In this document: piece after piece, positions 57,459 to 64,000 of the stretch
Numbering within the stretch: position 1 is the first letter of the stretch
Layout: each line of letters opens with the position of its first letter
NCBI RefSeq assembly: GCF_900113175.1
Contig: NZ_FOOK01000012.1
Span: 27,497 to 91,496 of the forward strand
DNA length: 64,000 nt
DNA from: Planifilum fulgidum
Lineage (GTDB): Bacteria > Bacillota > Bacilli > Thermoactinomycetales > DSM-44946
Direction: 5' to 3'
Translations under genes and position numbers: made by a program
Notes under the pieces: model-generated
Seen by the model: the letters and a program-made list of their open reading frames with translations, nothing else
Told to the model about the DNA's origin: nothing
Databases searched by the model: none

Positions 57459-57488
57459 TTGGCTCTCCGACGCAGACTGTGCTATAAT
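57459..57488 (+). promoter_or_regulatory. promoter of rpsO
   Basis: TTGGCT (57459-57464) and a consensus TATAAT (57483-57488) are 18 bp apart, in the 190-bp gap after ribF. Confidence 0.75.
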
Positions 57489-57602
57489 TAATCGAGATGG
57501 CGGCTGAAGCCGCCGGGTTTTCAAACAAACCTTGACGCGGTTGATCGAGGGCCTCGGCGATCTTCTGGGTCAAGGGGTTCAGAAAACGAGGAGGTGTAAA
57601 AG
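57489..57602 (+). promoter_or_regulatory. rpsO 5' leader with S15 autoregulation-like structure
   Basis: The leader of about 105 nt contains a tight GGCGGC-TGAA-GCCGCC hairpin and a long-range pairing between CCTTGAC (about 57531) and GTCAAGG (about 57570), just ahead of the GAGGAGG ribosome site. S15 is known to repress its own mRNA through structured leaders in several bacterial groups; the match to a specific class was not tested. Confidence 0.5.
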
Positions 57603-57872
57603 ATGGCGCTGTCCCAAGAGCGGAAGCGGCAGATCATCGAAGAATTCAAGATCCACGAAAACGATACCGGATCCCCTGAAGTGCAAGTCGCCATCTTGAC
57701 CGAACGCATCAACGAGTTGAACGAGCATTTGCGGGAGCACAAGAAGGATCACCACTCCCGCCGGGGTTTGCTGAAGATGGTCGGTCAACGGCGCAATCTG
57801 CTCAACTACCTGAAGGAAAAGGACATTACGAGGTACCGGAAACTGATCGAGAGGCTGGGGCTGAGAAGGTGA
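57603..57872 (+). CDS. rpsO: 30S ribosomal protein S15
   Basis: The 89-residue S15 protein is typical: '[40 protein letters not shown]' spans the rRNA-binding helices. GAGGAGG is 8 bp before the ATG. Confidence 0.98.
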   Translation: MALSQERKRQIIEEFKIHENDTGSPEVQVAILTERINELNEHLREHKKDHHSRRGLLKMVGQRRNLLNYLKEKDITRYRKLIERLGLRR

Positions 57873-57879
57873 CGGAAAA

Positions 57880-57904
57880 AAGCGGGGAACATCCCCGCTT
57901 TTTT
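57880..57904 (+). terminator. Rho-independent terminator after rpsO
   Basis: AAGCGGGGA/TCCCCGCTT with an ACA loop runs into TTTT. A-run and T-run on both sides make it potentially bidirectional. Confidence 0.85.
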
Positions 57905-57999
57905 CGGTCGAGGTTTTCTTCTACATACGGGGTGGGCAGGAAATACTGTCTGAATGAAGAATCTATGTCTTGTGCACGAGAGGAGGAAGCGATCCGACT

Positions 58000-60108
58000 A
58001 TGGAACCGATGGAGCCGAAGATATTCACTTTTGACTTGGCCGGGCGCCCCCTGAAGATGGAGATCGGCAAGTATGCCAACTTTGCGAACGGTTCCGTGCT
58101 CGTCCGCTACGGCGACACGGCCGTCATCACAACGGCGGTCGCATCGAAGGAGACGAAAGACACCGATTTTTTTCCGCTCACGGTCAACTATGAGGAGCGG
58201 TTGTACGCCGTCGGGAAGATTCCCGGCGGATTCATCAAGCGGGAAGGCCGTCCCAGCGAAAAGGCGGTTCTCGCCAGCCGTTTGATTGACCGCCCGATCC
58301 GCCCGCTGTTCCCGGAGGGACTCCGGAATGAAGTGCAGGTGATCGCGACGGTTCTTTCCGTCGATCAGAACTGTTCTCCCGAGATTGCGGCCATGCTCGG
58401 CGCCTCCACCGCCCTTTCCATTTCCGACATTCCCTTTGATGGCCCCATCGGCGGAGTGATTGTCGGACGGGTGAACGGGAAGTTTGTGATCAATCCCACC
58501 GTCGAGCAGATGGAAAAAAGCGACATGCATCTGGTTGTCGCCGGCACGAAGGACGCCATCAACATGGTGGAGGCGGGCTGTGACGAGGTTCCCGAGAAAG
58601 TGGTGCTGGAGGGAATCCTGTTCGGCCACAAAACGATCAAAAAACTGGTGGAATTCCAGGAACAGATTGTTGAGGCCGTCGGGAAGGAGAAGATGGAGCC
58701 CGAGTTGGCCAAGGTGGATGAGGAACTGGAGAGCCTGGTGCGCGATCTCGCCACGGACCGGGTCATCGAGGCCGCCAAGGTGGTGGAAAAACAGGCGCGG
58801 CAGGAGGCCTTGGACGCGATCCGGGATGAGCTGCTGGAGGCGTTGGCGGAGGATTATCCGGAACCGGAGCAGCAAAGGGATATTGAAAAGGTTCTGGAAA
58901 TGATTCTGAAAGAGGAAGTCCGGCGGATGATCCTGGAGGAGTCCAGGCGCCCCGACGGACGGGGACCCGAGGATATTCGCCCCCTGTACAGCGAAACCTC
59001 CCTGTTGCCTCGCGCCCATGGTTCGGGCCTTTTCCGGCGCGGACAGACCCAGGTGTTGAGCGTCTGCACCCTGGGGGCCCTCGGGGATGTGCAGATTCTC
59101 GACGGGCTTGATCTGGAAGAGTCGAAGCGGTTCATGCATCACTATAACTTCCCGCCGTACAGTGTCGGGGAGACCCGTCCGCTGCGGTCGCCCGGTCGGC
59201 GGGAGATCGGTCACGGAGCCCTCGGAGAGCGCGCCCTGGAACCGATCATCCCTTCGGAAGACGAGTTTCCGTACACCATCCGCCTCGTTTCGGAGGTGTT
59301 GGAGTCCAACGGATCCACTTCCCAGGCCAGCATCTGCGCTTCCACCCTTGCGCTGATGGATGCGGGCGTTCCCATCAAGGCGCCGGTGGCCGGAATCGCC
59401 ATGGGCTTGGTCAAGGAAGGGGATCGGGTGGTGGTGTTGACCGACATCCAGGGGCTCGAGGACCATCTGGGAGACATGGACTTCAAGGTGGCGGGAACCC
59501 GCAAAGGCATCACCGCGCTTCAGATGGACATCAAGATCAAGGGGATCGACCGGGAAATCCTGGATCAGGCACTAAGGCAAGCCAGGAAGGCCCGGATGAA
59601 GATCCTCGACCACATGGCGAAAACGCTGCCCAAGCCGCGGAAGGAACTGTCCCCGTATGCGCCCAAGATTCTCACCCTGCGTATTCATCCGGACAAGATC
59701 CGCGATGTGATCGGACCCAGCGGCCGGGTGATCAACCGGATCATCGACGAGACGGGCGTGAAGATCGACATCGAACAGGACGGGCGCATCTACATCGCCT
59801 CGACGGATCCCAAACAAAACGAGGCCGCCAAAAAGATCATCGAGGATCTCGTCCGCGAGGTGGTGGTGGGCGAAGTCTACATGGGCACGGTGAAGCGGGT
59901 GGAGAAATACGGCGCCTTTGTCGAGGTGCTCCCGGGCAAGGAAGGCTTGGTCCACATTTCCCAGCTGGATGCAAACCGTGTCAACAAGGTGTCCGACGTG
60001 GTCAAGGTGGGAGACACCATCATGGTGAAGGTGACGGAGATCGACGATCAGGGTCGGATCAATTTGTCCCGAAAGGCGGTTCTGAAGGAACGGTCTTCGG
60101 TGAAATAA
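58000..60108 (+). CDS. pnp: polyribonucleotide nucleotidyltransferase
   Basis: The 702-residue phosphorolytic exoribonuclease has two RNase PH cores: the first with '[25 protein letters not shown]', the second with '[17 protein letters not shown]' and '[14 protein letters not shown]'. C-terminal KH ('[20 protein letters not shown]') and S1 ('[31 protein letters not shown]') domains follow. ATG 58000 is 13 bp after AGGAGG, so ATG 58009 is a possible alternative. Confidence 0.97.
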   Translation: MEPMEPKIFTFDLAGRPLKMEIGKYANFANGSVLVRYGDTAVITTAVASKETKDTDFFPLTVNYEERLYAVGKIPGGFIKREGRPSEKAVLASRLIDRPIRPLFPEGLRNEVQVIATVLSVDQNCSPEIAAMLGASTALSISDIPFDGPIGGVIVGRVNGKFVINPTVEQMEKSDMHLVVAGTKDAINMVEAGCDEVPEKVVLEGILFGHKTIKKLVEFQEQIVEAVGKEKMEPELAKVDEELESLVRDLATDRVIEAAKVVEKQARQEALDAIRDELLEALAEDYPEPEQQRDIEKVLEMILKEEVRRMILEESRRPDGRGPEDIRPLYSETSLLPRAHGSGLFRRGQTQVLSVCTLGALGDVQILDGLDLEESKRFMHHYNFPPYSVGETRPLRSPGRREIGHGALGERALEPIIPSEDEFPYTIRLVSEVLESNGSTSQASICASTLALMDAGVPIKAPVAGIAMGLVKEGDRVVVLTDIQGLEDHLGDMDFKVAGTRKGITALQMDIKIKGIDREILDQALRQARKARMKILDHMAKTLPKPRKELSPYAPKILTLRIHPDKIRDVIGPSGRVINRIIDETGVKIDIEQDGRIYIASTDPKQNEAAKKIIEDLVREVVVGEVYMGTVKRVEKYGAFVEVLPGKEGLVHISQLDANRVNKVSDVVKVGDTIMVKVTEIDDQGRINLSRKAVLKERSSVK

Positions 60109-60139
60109 GGCCGGGCAAATGCCCGTCCCATTATTTTTT

Positions 60140-60175
60140 CACAAAAAGAGCGGAGCAATCTGGCTCTTTTTTGTG
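60140..60175 (+). terminator. Rho-independent terminator after pnp
   Basis: CACAAAAAGAGC pairs with GCTCTTTTTTGTG around an 11-nt loop. The A- and T-rich arms could also serve the opposite direction. A smaller GGGC/GCCC hairpin followed by TTATTTTTT lies just before it. Confidence 0.75.
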
Positions 60176-60255
60176 TTTATAAAGCATCTCCGGCTCATAC
60201 CCAATCCTTCGGCTGCATAACGTTTAGTGGACAAAGAGTGGGAGGTGCTGAGGCC

Positions 60256-61242
60256 GTGCGGCACGGTGCCCGAATCCGAATGCTCGGCTGGCTGATCCCG
60301 GTGCTTCCGCTTCTTTTGGCCCTGGTTCAGTCGCCGGCGGTGACCGCCTATGTCGCCGCGGTGAAGGAGGGGACTTTTCCGGCCTTTGCGGAGGGAGATC
60401 TCCGTTCCAGGATCGAAGCGGAAGCGAAGCGCCGCTTTGAACCTCCCGTCGACGCGCGGATTGACAAGGTCTGGAAGGCGATTCCCGGATACGACGGCTT
60501 GGCGGTGGATGTGGAGGAGACTTACCGGCTGGCCAAAAAGCGGGAACCCGGATCGCCCATTTCCTGGGTCTACAAGGTGGTGCCCGCACGGATTTCCCTG
60601 GACGACCTGGAGCCCCAGCCCATCTACCGGGGAAATGAGAAGAAGCCCATGGTCGCCCTCATGGTGAATGTCTCCTGGGGAACGGAGCACCTGCGGACGA
60701 TGGTTCAGGTGTTGAAGGAAAATCAGGTTCCCGCCACCTTTTTCCTGGAGGGCTCCTGGTTGAAAAAACATCCGGAAGAGGCCCGGCTCCTGATGAAGGA
60801 AGGGCACGAAATCGGCAACCATGCTTATTCCCACCCGCAGATGAGCCGGCTTTCCCCCGCCCGGATCCGCGGGGAGCTCATCCGAACGGAGCAGTTGATC
60901 GAGGAGACCCTCGGCGTCCGTTCCAGATGGTTTGCCCCCCCTGCCGGGGATTATAATCAGAGGGTGGTGGAGGAAGCGGACCGGTTGGGGATGAAAACGG
61001 TCCTGTGGACCGTGGACACGGTGGACTGGCGAAAAAGTTCCACTCCTGAAATCATGGTGGAACGGGTGAGGAGGGGAGTTGCGGGCGGTTCCCTCATCCT
61101 GATGCATCCGACGGACCGCACGGTGAAAGCCCTTCCGGAAATCATCCGAGTGATCAAGGAAAAGGGACTCCGGCTGGGGACCGTCAGCGAGGTGTTGTCC
61201 CCGAAGCGGCTGGAGCCGGTTGAGCCGATGGTGACCTTCTGA
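60256..61242 (+). CDS. ylxY: YlxY-type polysaccharide deacetylase-like sporulation protein
   Basis: The 328-residue protein has a signal anchor ('MLGWLIPVLPLLLALVQSP') and a C-terminal NodB-like fold starting 'PMVALMVNVSWGTEHL'. The catalytic Asp of active deacetylases is replaced here by Asn/Ser-type residues, while the metal-binding His pair in 'EIGNHAYSHPQM' and the later 'FAPPAG' and 'LILMHPTDRT' motifs remain. Activity is therefore doubtful, as in B. subtilis YlxY at the same locus. GTG 60256 is 9 bp after GGGAGGTG. Confidence 0.9.
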   Translation: MRHGARIRMLGWLIPVLPLLLALVQSPAVTAYVAAVKEGTFPAFAEGDLRSRIEAEAKRRFEPPVDARIDKVWKAIPGYDGLAVDVEETYRLAKKREPGSPISWVYKVVPARISLDDLEPQPIYRGNEKKPMVALMVNVSWGTEHLRTMVQVLKENQVPATFFLEGSWLKKHPEEARLLMKEGHEIGNHAYSHPQMSRLSPARIRGELIRTEQLIEETLGVRSRWFAPPAGDYNQRVVEEADRLGMKTVLWTVDTVDWRKSSTPEIMVERVRRGVAGGSLILMHPTDRTVKALPEIIRVIKEKGLRLGTVSEVLSPKRLEPVEPMVTF

Positions 61243-61320
61243 TATAGTTAGGTTGTTGCTTCCATTGAAATGATTTTTTCGCTCGAATTTGCGGCATTGG
61301 GAAATGTAAGGAGGATCCCT

Positions 61321-62574
61321 GTGATCGTCAGGCACACTTTGCCCAACGGCGTGCGCATCGTCGCTGAACCCATCCACCATGTCCGCTCCGTTGCCCTCGG
61401 TTTTTGGGTCGGCACGGGTTCCCGGAACGAAACGGATGAAATCAACGGCGTATCCCATTTTCTCGAACACATGATGTTCAAGGGCACGAAGAAGCGGACG
61501 GCCCGGCAGCTTGCCGAAGCCTTCGATGAGATCGGCGGTCAGGTGAATGCCTTTACGTCGAAGGAACTGACCTGCTACTATGCGAAGGTGCTGGATCAGC
61601 ATTTTTCGGCCGCCCTGGAGATTTTGGCGGATATGTTTTTCGGGTCGACGCTGCCCGATGAAGAGATCGAAAAGGAGAAAAAGGTGATCATCGAGGAGAT
61701 CCGCATGGTGGAGGACACGCCGGACGATCTCATCCATGATCTCCTTTCAAAGGCGGTGATGGGAAAGCACCCCCTGGGCTTCCCCATTCTCGGCAGTATC
61801 GAAAACATTCAGGCGTTTGACCGGTCCCGCCTGGAAAACTACCGCCGCCGGCAATATCGTCCCGATCAGACGGTGATCGCTCTGGCCGGCCGTCTGCCGG
61901 AGGATTTTCTGGACCAGATCGAATCGTATTTTTCCGCCTTTCCAAAGGGCGGGGACGCTTCGGTGTGCCGGCCGCCCGTTTTCCGGTCGGATGTCGTGGC
62001 CCGCAAAAAATCGACGGAACAGACGCACCTCTGCCTGGGACTTCCCGGCCTGGCGATTCAGGACCCGCGAATTTACGCACTCATCTTGCTGAACAACATG
62101 CTGGGAGGGAACATGAGCTCCCGGCTCTTTCAGAAGGTGCGGGAGGAACGGGGGTTGGCCTATTCCGTCTATTCCTACCACATGGCCTACCGGGACTGCG
62201 GCCTCTTCGCGGTCTATGCGGGCACGGGCCCCGGCCAGGAAAACGAACTGATCCGGCTCATCTTCGAAATCCTGGACGAATTGCGGCAGTCCGGCGTGGA
62301 GGAATCCGAACTGAACAAGGCCAAGGAACAGCTCAAGAGCGGGTACATGCTGAGCCTGGAAAGCACCAACAACCGGATGAGCCGGTTGGGGAAAAACGAG
62401 CTCCTGCTGGGGAAACACGTGACCCTGGATGAGACGATCGAGTGCATCGAGCGGGTGACGACGGAGGACATCCTCGAACTGGCACGGGATCTCTTTTCCC
62501 GGCCCGCTTCCCTTGCCGTGATTTCCCCGTCGGGGGAGATTCCCTCGGCGTACGGGAGGGATGCCCTTGTTTGA
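61321..62574 (+). CDS. mlpA: M16 family zinc peptidase (MlpA/YmxG)
   Basis: The 417-residue pitrilysin/MPP-like protease has the inverted zinc motif HxxEH in 'GVSHFLEHMMFKGT' and the downstream Glu region 'EEIEKEKKVIIEEI'. The C-terminal half includes 'LNNMLGGNMSSRLFQKVREERGLAYSVYS'. GTG 61321 follows AAGGAGG by 5 bp; in-frame upstream codons lie before that site. It overlaps dut by 14 bp. Confidence 0.94.
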   Translation: MIVRHTLPNGVRIVAEPIHHVRSVALGFWVGTGSRNETDEINGVSHFLEHMMFKGTKKRTARQLAEAFDEIGGQVNAFTSKELTCYYAKVLDQHFSAALEILADMFFGSTLPDEEIEKEKKVIIEEIRMVEDTPDDLIHDLLSKAVMGKHPLGFPILGSIENIQAFDRSRLENYRRRQYRPDQTVIALAGRLPEDFLDQIESYFSAFPKGGDASVCRPPVFRSDVVARKKSTEQTHLCLGLPGLAIQDPRIYALILLNNMLGGNMSSRLFQKVREERGLAYSVYSYHMAYRDCGLFAVYAGTGPGQENELIRLIFEILDELRQSGVEESELNKAKEQLKSGYMLSLESTNNRMSRLGKNELLLGKHVTLDETIECIERVTTEDILELARDLFSRPASLAVISPSGEIPSAYGRDALV

Positions 62575-63010
62575 GATTGCCGTCAAGCGGTTGCCGGGAT
62601 GCGAAGACCTTCCGCTTCCCCGAAAAATGTCCCGGGGCGCCAGCGGATTGGACCTGCATGCCGCCGTCGATCAACCCGTGACCCTGACACCCGGCCGGTG
62701 GAAACTGATTCCGACGGGGATCGCTCTGGAAATGCCCGAGGGCGTGGAAGCCCAGGTTCGCCCCCGGAGCGGATTGGCCTTAAAACACGGAGTCACGGTG
62801 CTGAACAGTCCGGGGACCATCGATTCCGACTACCGGGGGGAAGTGGGGGTGATCCTGATCAACTTGGGAGATGAACCGTTCGTCCTTCACCGGGGAGACC
62901 GCATCGCCCAGCTGGTGTTCGGCAGGGTGCTCGATGTCCGGTTGAAGGAGGTGGAGCGGCTCGGCTTCACGGAGCGGGGCGGAGGCGGTTTCGGACATAC
63001 CGGAAAATGA
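62561..63010 (+). CDS. dut: dUTP diphosphatase
   Basis: The 149-residue trimeric dUTPase contains the five family motifs: 'SGLDLHAA', 'RPRSGLALKHGV', 'GTIDSDYRGEVGVILINLG', 'RGDRIAQLVF' and the C-terminal glycine-rich 'ERGGGGFGHTG' that closes on the substrate. It starts inside the mlpA end and its stop overlaps the next ATG, so mlpA, dut and the spo0E-like gene form one coupled unit. Confidence 0.96.
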   Translation: MPLFEIAVKRLPGCEDLPLPRKMSRGASGLDLHAAVDQPVTLTPGRWKLIPTGIALEMPEGVEAQVRPRSGLALKHGVTVLNSPGTIDSDYRGEVGVILINLGDEPFVLHRGDRIAQLVFGRVLDVRLKEVERLGFTERGGGGFGHTGK

Positions 63011-63261
63011 CGGTTTTAAGCTTGGAGCAAGACCTCCTGCGGGGAGCGGATGGCGGGGTGGACGGATTGAAGAGGACCGACCGGGAGCTGGAAAGGATGC
63101 GCGAGCAGCTGTACCGGATGATCAGCCGGGCAGGCTTTCGCTTTTCTTCGGATGAGGCGCTTTGGATCAGCGGAAAAATGGATGAACTGATTCTCCAATA
63201 TTACAGGGAAAGAGACACCGGCTGCCAAAAGCGGTCATTCTTCGGTTCCCGCCGAAGATGA
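63007..63261 (+). CDS. Spo0E-like sporulation aspartyl-phosphate phosphatase
   Basis: The 84-residue protein has a two-helix hairpin 'RELERMREQLYRMISRAG' then 'DEALWISGKMDELILQYYRER'. It carries the SxxxD signature (Ser55, Asp59) of Spo0E/YisI/YnzD phosphatases, which dephosphorylate Spo0A~P and delay sporulation. The N-terminal 20 residues and the basic tail are not conserved. Its ATG overlaps the dut stop (ATGA). Pairing with dUTPase is unusual and could tie nucleotide metabolism or replication state to sporulation; that link is speculation. Confidence 0.75.
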   Translation: MTVLSLEQDLLRGADGGVDGLKRTDRELERMREQLYRMISRAGFRFSSDEALWISGKMDELILQYYRERDTGCQKRSFFGSRRR

Positions 63262-63275
63262 CCGCTTCTTTTTTT
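63230..63275 (+). terminator. terminator overlapping the end of the spo0E-like gene
   Basis: A long stem (AGCGGTCAT...TTCGG with CCGAAGATGACCGCT, 63230-63266) contains the stop codon and is followed by TTCTTTTTTT. From here to 63393 the sequence is GC-rich; I see no clear promoter. Confidence 0.85.
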
Positions 63276-63393
63276 CGGTTTGCGCGGGACGGTTTTTCGG
63301 GCGGGGGATATATTCCCGGATTCCCTTCAATAACGTATAGCAGAGGGGCTTGTGTCGGGGGATCTCCGGCCGCCCCGCGGAAGGAGGATGGGC

Positions 63394-63645
63394 ATGCGCT
63401 GGAGCGAATTGGCCGAAAAGGAACTGATCGATTTGGTCAACGGGGAGCGACTGGGATTGATGGGTGAAGCGGATCTTGTGGTGGACCCGGGCAGTGGACG
63501 GGTGAAATCCCTGGTTTTGTCGGGGGGCGGGTCCCTCTTTCGGAAAAAAAGGGAGGAGATTACGATCGATTGGGGGATGATCCGCAAAATCGGCCCGGAA
63601 ATGGTGATTGTCGCCCTCGGCAAAACCGGCGTTTCCAAAGGGTGA
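63394..63645 (+). CDS. YlmC/YmxH family sporulation protein (PRC-barrel)
   Basis: The 83-residue beta-barrel protein begins 'MRWSELAEKELIDLVNGERLGLMGEADLVVD' and matches the YlmC/YmxH family found near mlpA and dpaAB in spore formers. ATG 63394 is 6 bp after AAGGAGG; ATG 63388 abuts it. Confidence 0.88.
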   Translation: MRWSELAEKELIDLVNGERLGLMGEADLVVDPGSGRVKSLVLSGGGSLFRKKREEITIDWGMIRKIGPEMVIVALGKTGVSKG

Positions 63646-63677
63646 CGGACTTTCTTCGAGCCCGCGTTGCGGGCTGA

Positions 63678-63711
63678 GGCTGTTGACAAAGAAGGGTCAA
63701 CAGCCTTTTTT
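63678..63711 (+). terminator. terminator after ymxH or element end
   Basis: A 10-bp stem GGCTGTTGAC/GTCAACAGCC with an 8-nt loop is followed by six T residues. It could end ymxH transcription or belong to the left end of the insertion sequence that follows. Confidence 0.7.
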
Positions 63712-63717
63712 GTTGAA

Positions 63718-64000
63718 TTCGGAATAAAACAATTCCGAAGGAAGGTTTTTATATGTTCAGGACGAACCCATCCAGGGAATTTCAACCCGAAACAGTCAAC
63801 ATAGAAGACCTTGTTCCCCAAGATCACTTGCTTAGAAAAATCAATGAAACCATCGACTTTTCGTTTATCGCGGAAAAATGCCGCCCCTTGTATTGTCAAG
63901 ATAATGGGCGTCCTTGCATCGATCCGGTCATGCTGTTCAAAATGCTTTTGATCGGTTATTTGTACGGAATTCGTTCGGAAAGACGCCTCATTGAGGAAAT
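63718..64000 (+). mobile_element. left part of an IS1182-like insertion sequence
   Basis: The base composition drops sharply in GC at about 63712. A TTCGGAAT/ATTCCGAA hairpin (63718-63739) precedes the transposase frame. The true left inverted repeat cannot be fixed without the right end and could extend to the stem at 63678. Confidence 0.6.
63753..64000 (+). CDS. IS1182-family transposase, N-terminal part
   Basis: The frame starts at ATG 63753 behind GAAGGAAGG and is open to the window edge (82 codons visible). It encodes 'LVPQDHLLRKINETIDF' and 'NGRPCIDPVMLFKMLLIGY' followed by 'LYGIRSERRLIEEI', the N-terminal DUF772-type domain of IS1182 transposases. The catalytic DDE part lies outside. 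Codon use is more AT-rich than in all neighbours. Confidence 0.9.
   Translation, partial: MFRTNPSREFQPETVNIEDLVPQDHLLRKINETIDFSFIAEKCRPLYCQDNGRPCIDPVMLFKMLLIGYLYGIRSERRLIEE

Overview
This window comes from a GC-rich (by eye about 60%) endospore-forming Firmicute. The strong AAGGAGG-type ribosome sites, a PolC-type replicase, a Spo0E-like phosphatase, YlmC/YmxH and YlxY homologues, and the rpsB-tsf-pyrH-frr-uppS-cdsA-dxr-rseP / polC-rimP-nusA-infB-rbfA-truB-ribF-rpsO-pnp gene order all fit a Bacillales member. The high GC suggests Thermoactinomycetaceae (Planifilum/Kroppenstedtia-like), but the genus is an inference.

Accessory left third (1-22.5 kb). (i) 1-8.3 kb: the C-terminal end of a BTAD (SARP-type) regulator, then a one-direction operon with a lipoprotein binding protein, LivG (apparently frameshifted), LivF, LivH and LivM, a ketoacyl-synthase-III-like enzyme with an altered triad, and an intracellular PHA-depolymerase-like hydrolase. 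A secreted PHB-depolymerase-family esterase converges on it. Two perfect 7-bp direct repeats with an 11-bp period sit just upstream of a -10 box before the operon, the geometry of SARP operators. The whole looks like polyester/hydroxyacid scavenging. (ii) 8.5-16.1 kb: a treP-treA trehalose unit on the minus strand, divergent from a five-subunit-plus-LDH operon (small membrane protein, cellobiose-type PTS IIB-IIC-IIA, L-lactate dehydrogenase, EIIA-Glc). The 0.4-kb divergent region carries two TGTGA-N6-TCAC dyads of Rex/Fnr type, suggesting redox control of sugar uptake and fermentation. (iii) 16.4-22.5 kb: a hypothetical protein, a DinB-family protein, a lantibiotic-type immunity/resistance module (LanF-LanE-LanG plus response regulator and histidine kinase) with no biosynthetic genes in the window, and a membrane-anchored cupredoxin.

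Housekeeping core (22.6-39.6 kb and 44.9-63.6 kb). sucCD, dprA, topA, trmFO, hslVU, rpsB, tsf, pyrH, frr, uppS, cdsA, dxr and rseP are followed by an inserted block (39.7-44.6 kb) that occupies the place where proS often lies: bdbD-bdbC disulfide oxidoreductases, a VOC protein, an MFS exporter and two SAM methyltransferases. Then come polC, rimP, nusA, rnpM, ylxQ, infB, ylxP, rbfA, nrnA, truB, ribF, rpsO, pnp, ylxY, mlpA, dut, a spo0E-like gene and ylmC/ymxH. xerC/codV and codY are absent from their usual places beside hslVU. The right edge enters an IS1182-type transposase.

Two genes, livG and ylxQ, are each one G short in a G5 run. In both, a sixth G would restore the family-typical protein, so homopolymer sequencing error is the leading explanation. 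No tRNA, rRNA or CRISPR array was recognised.
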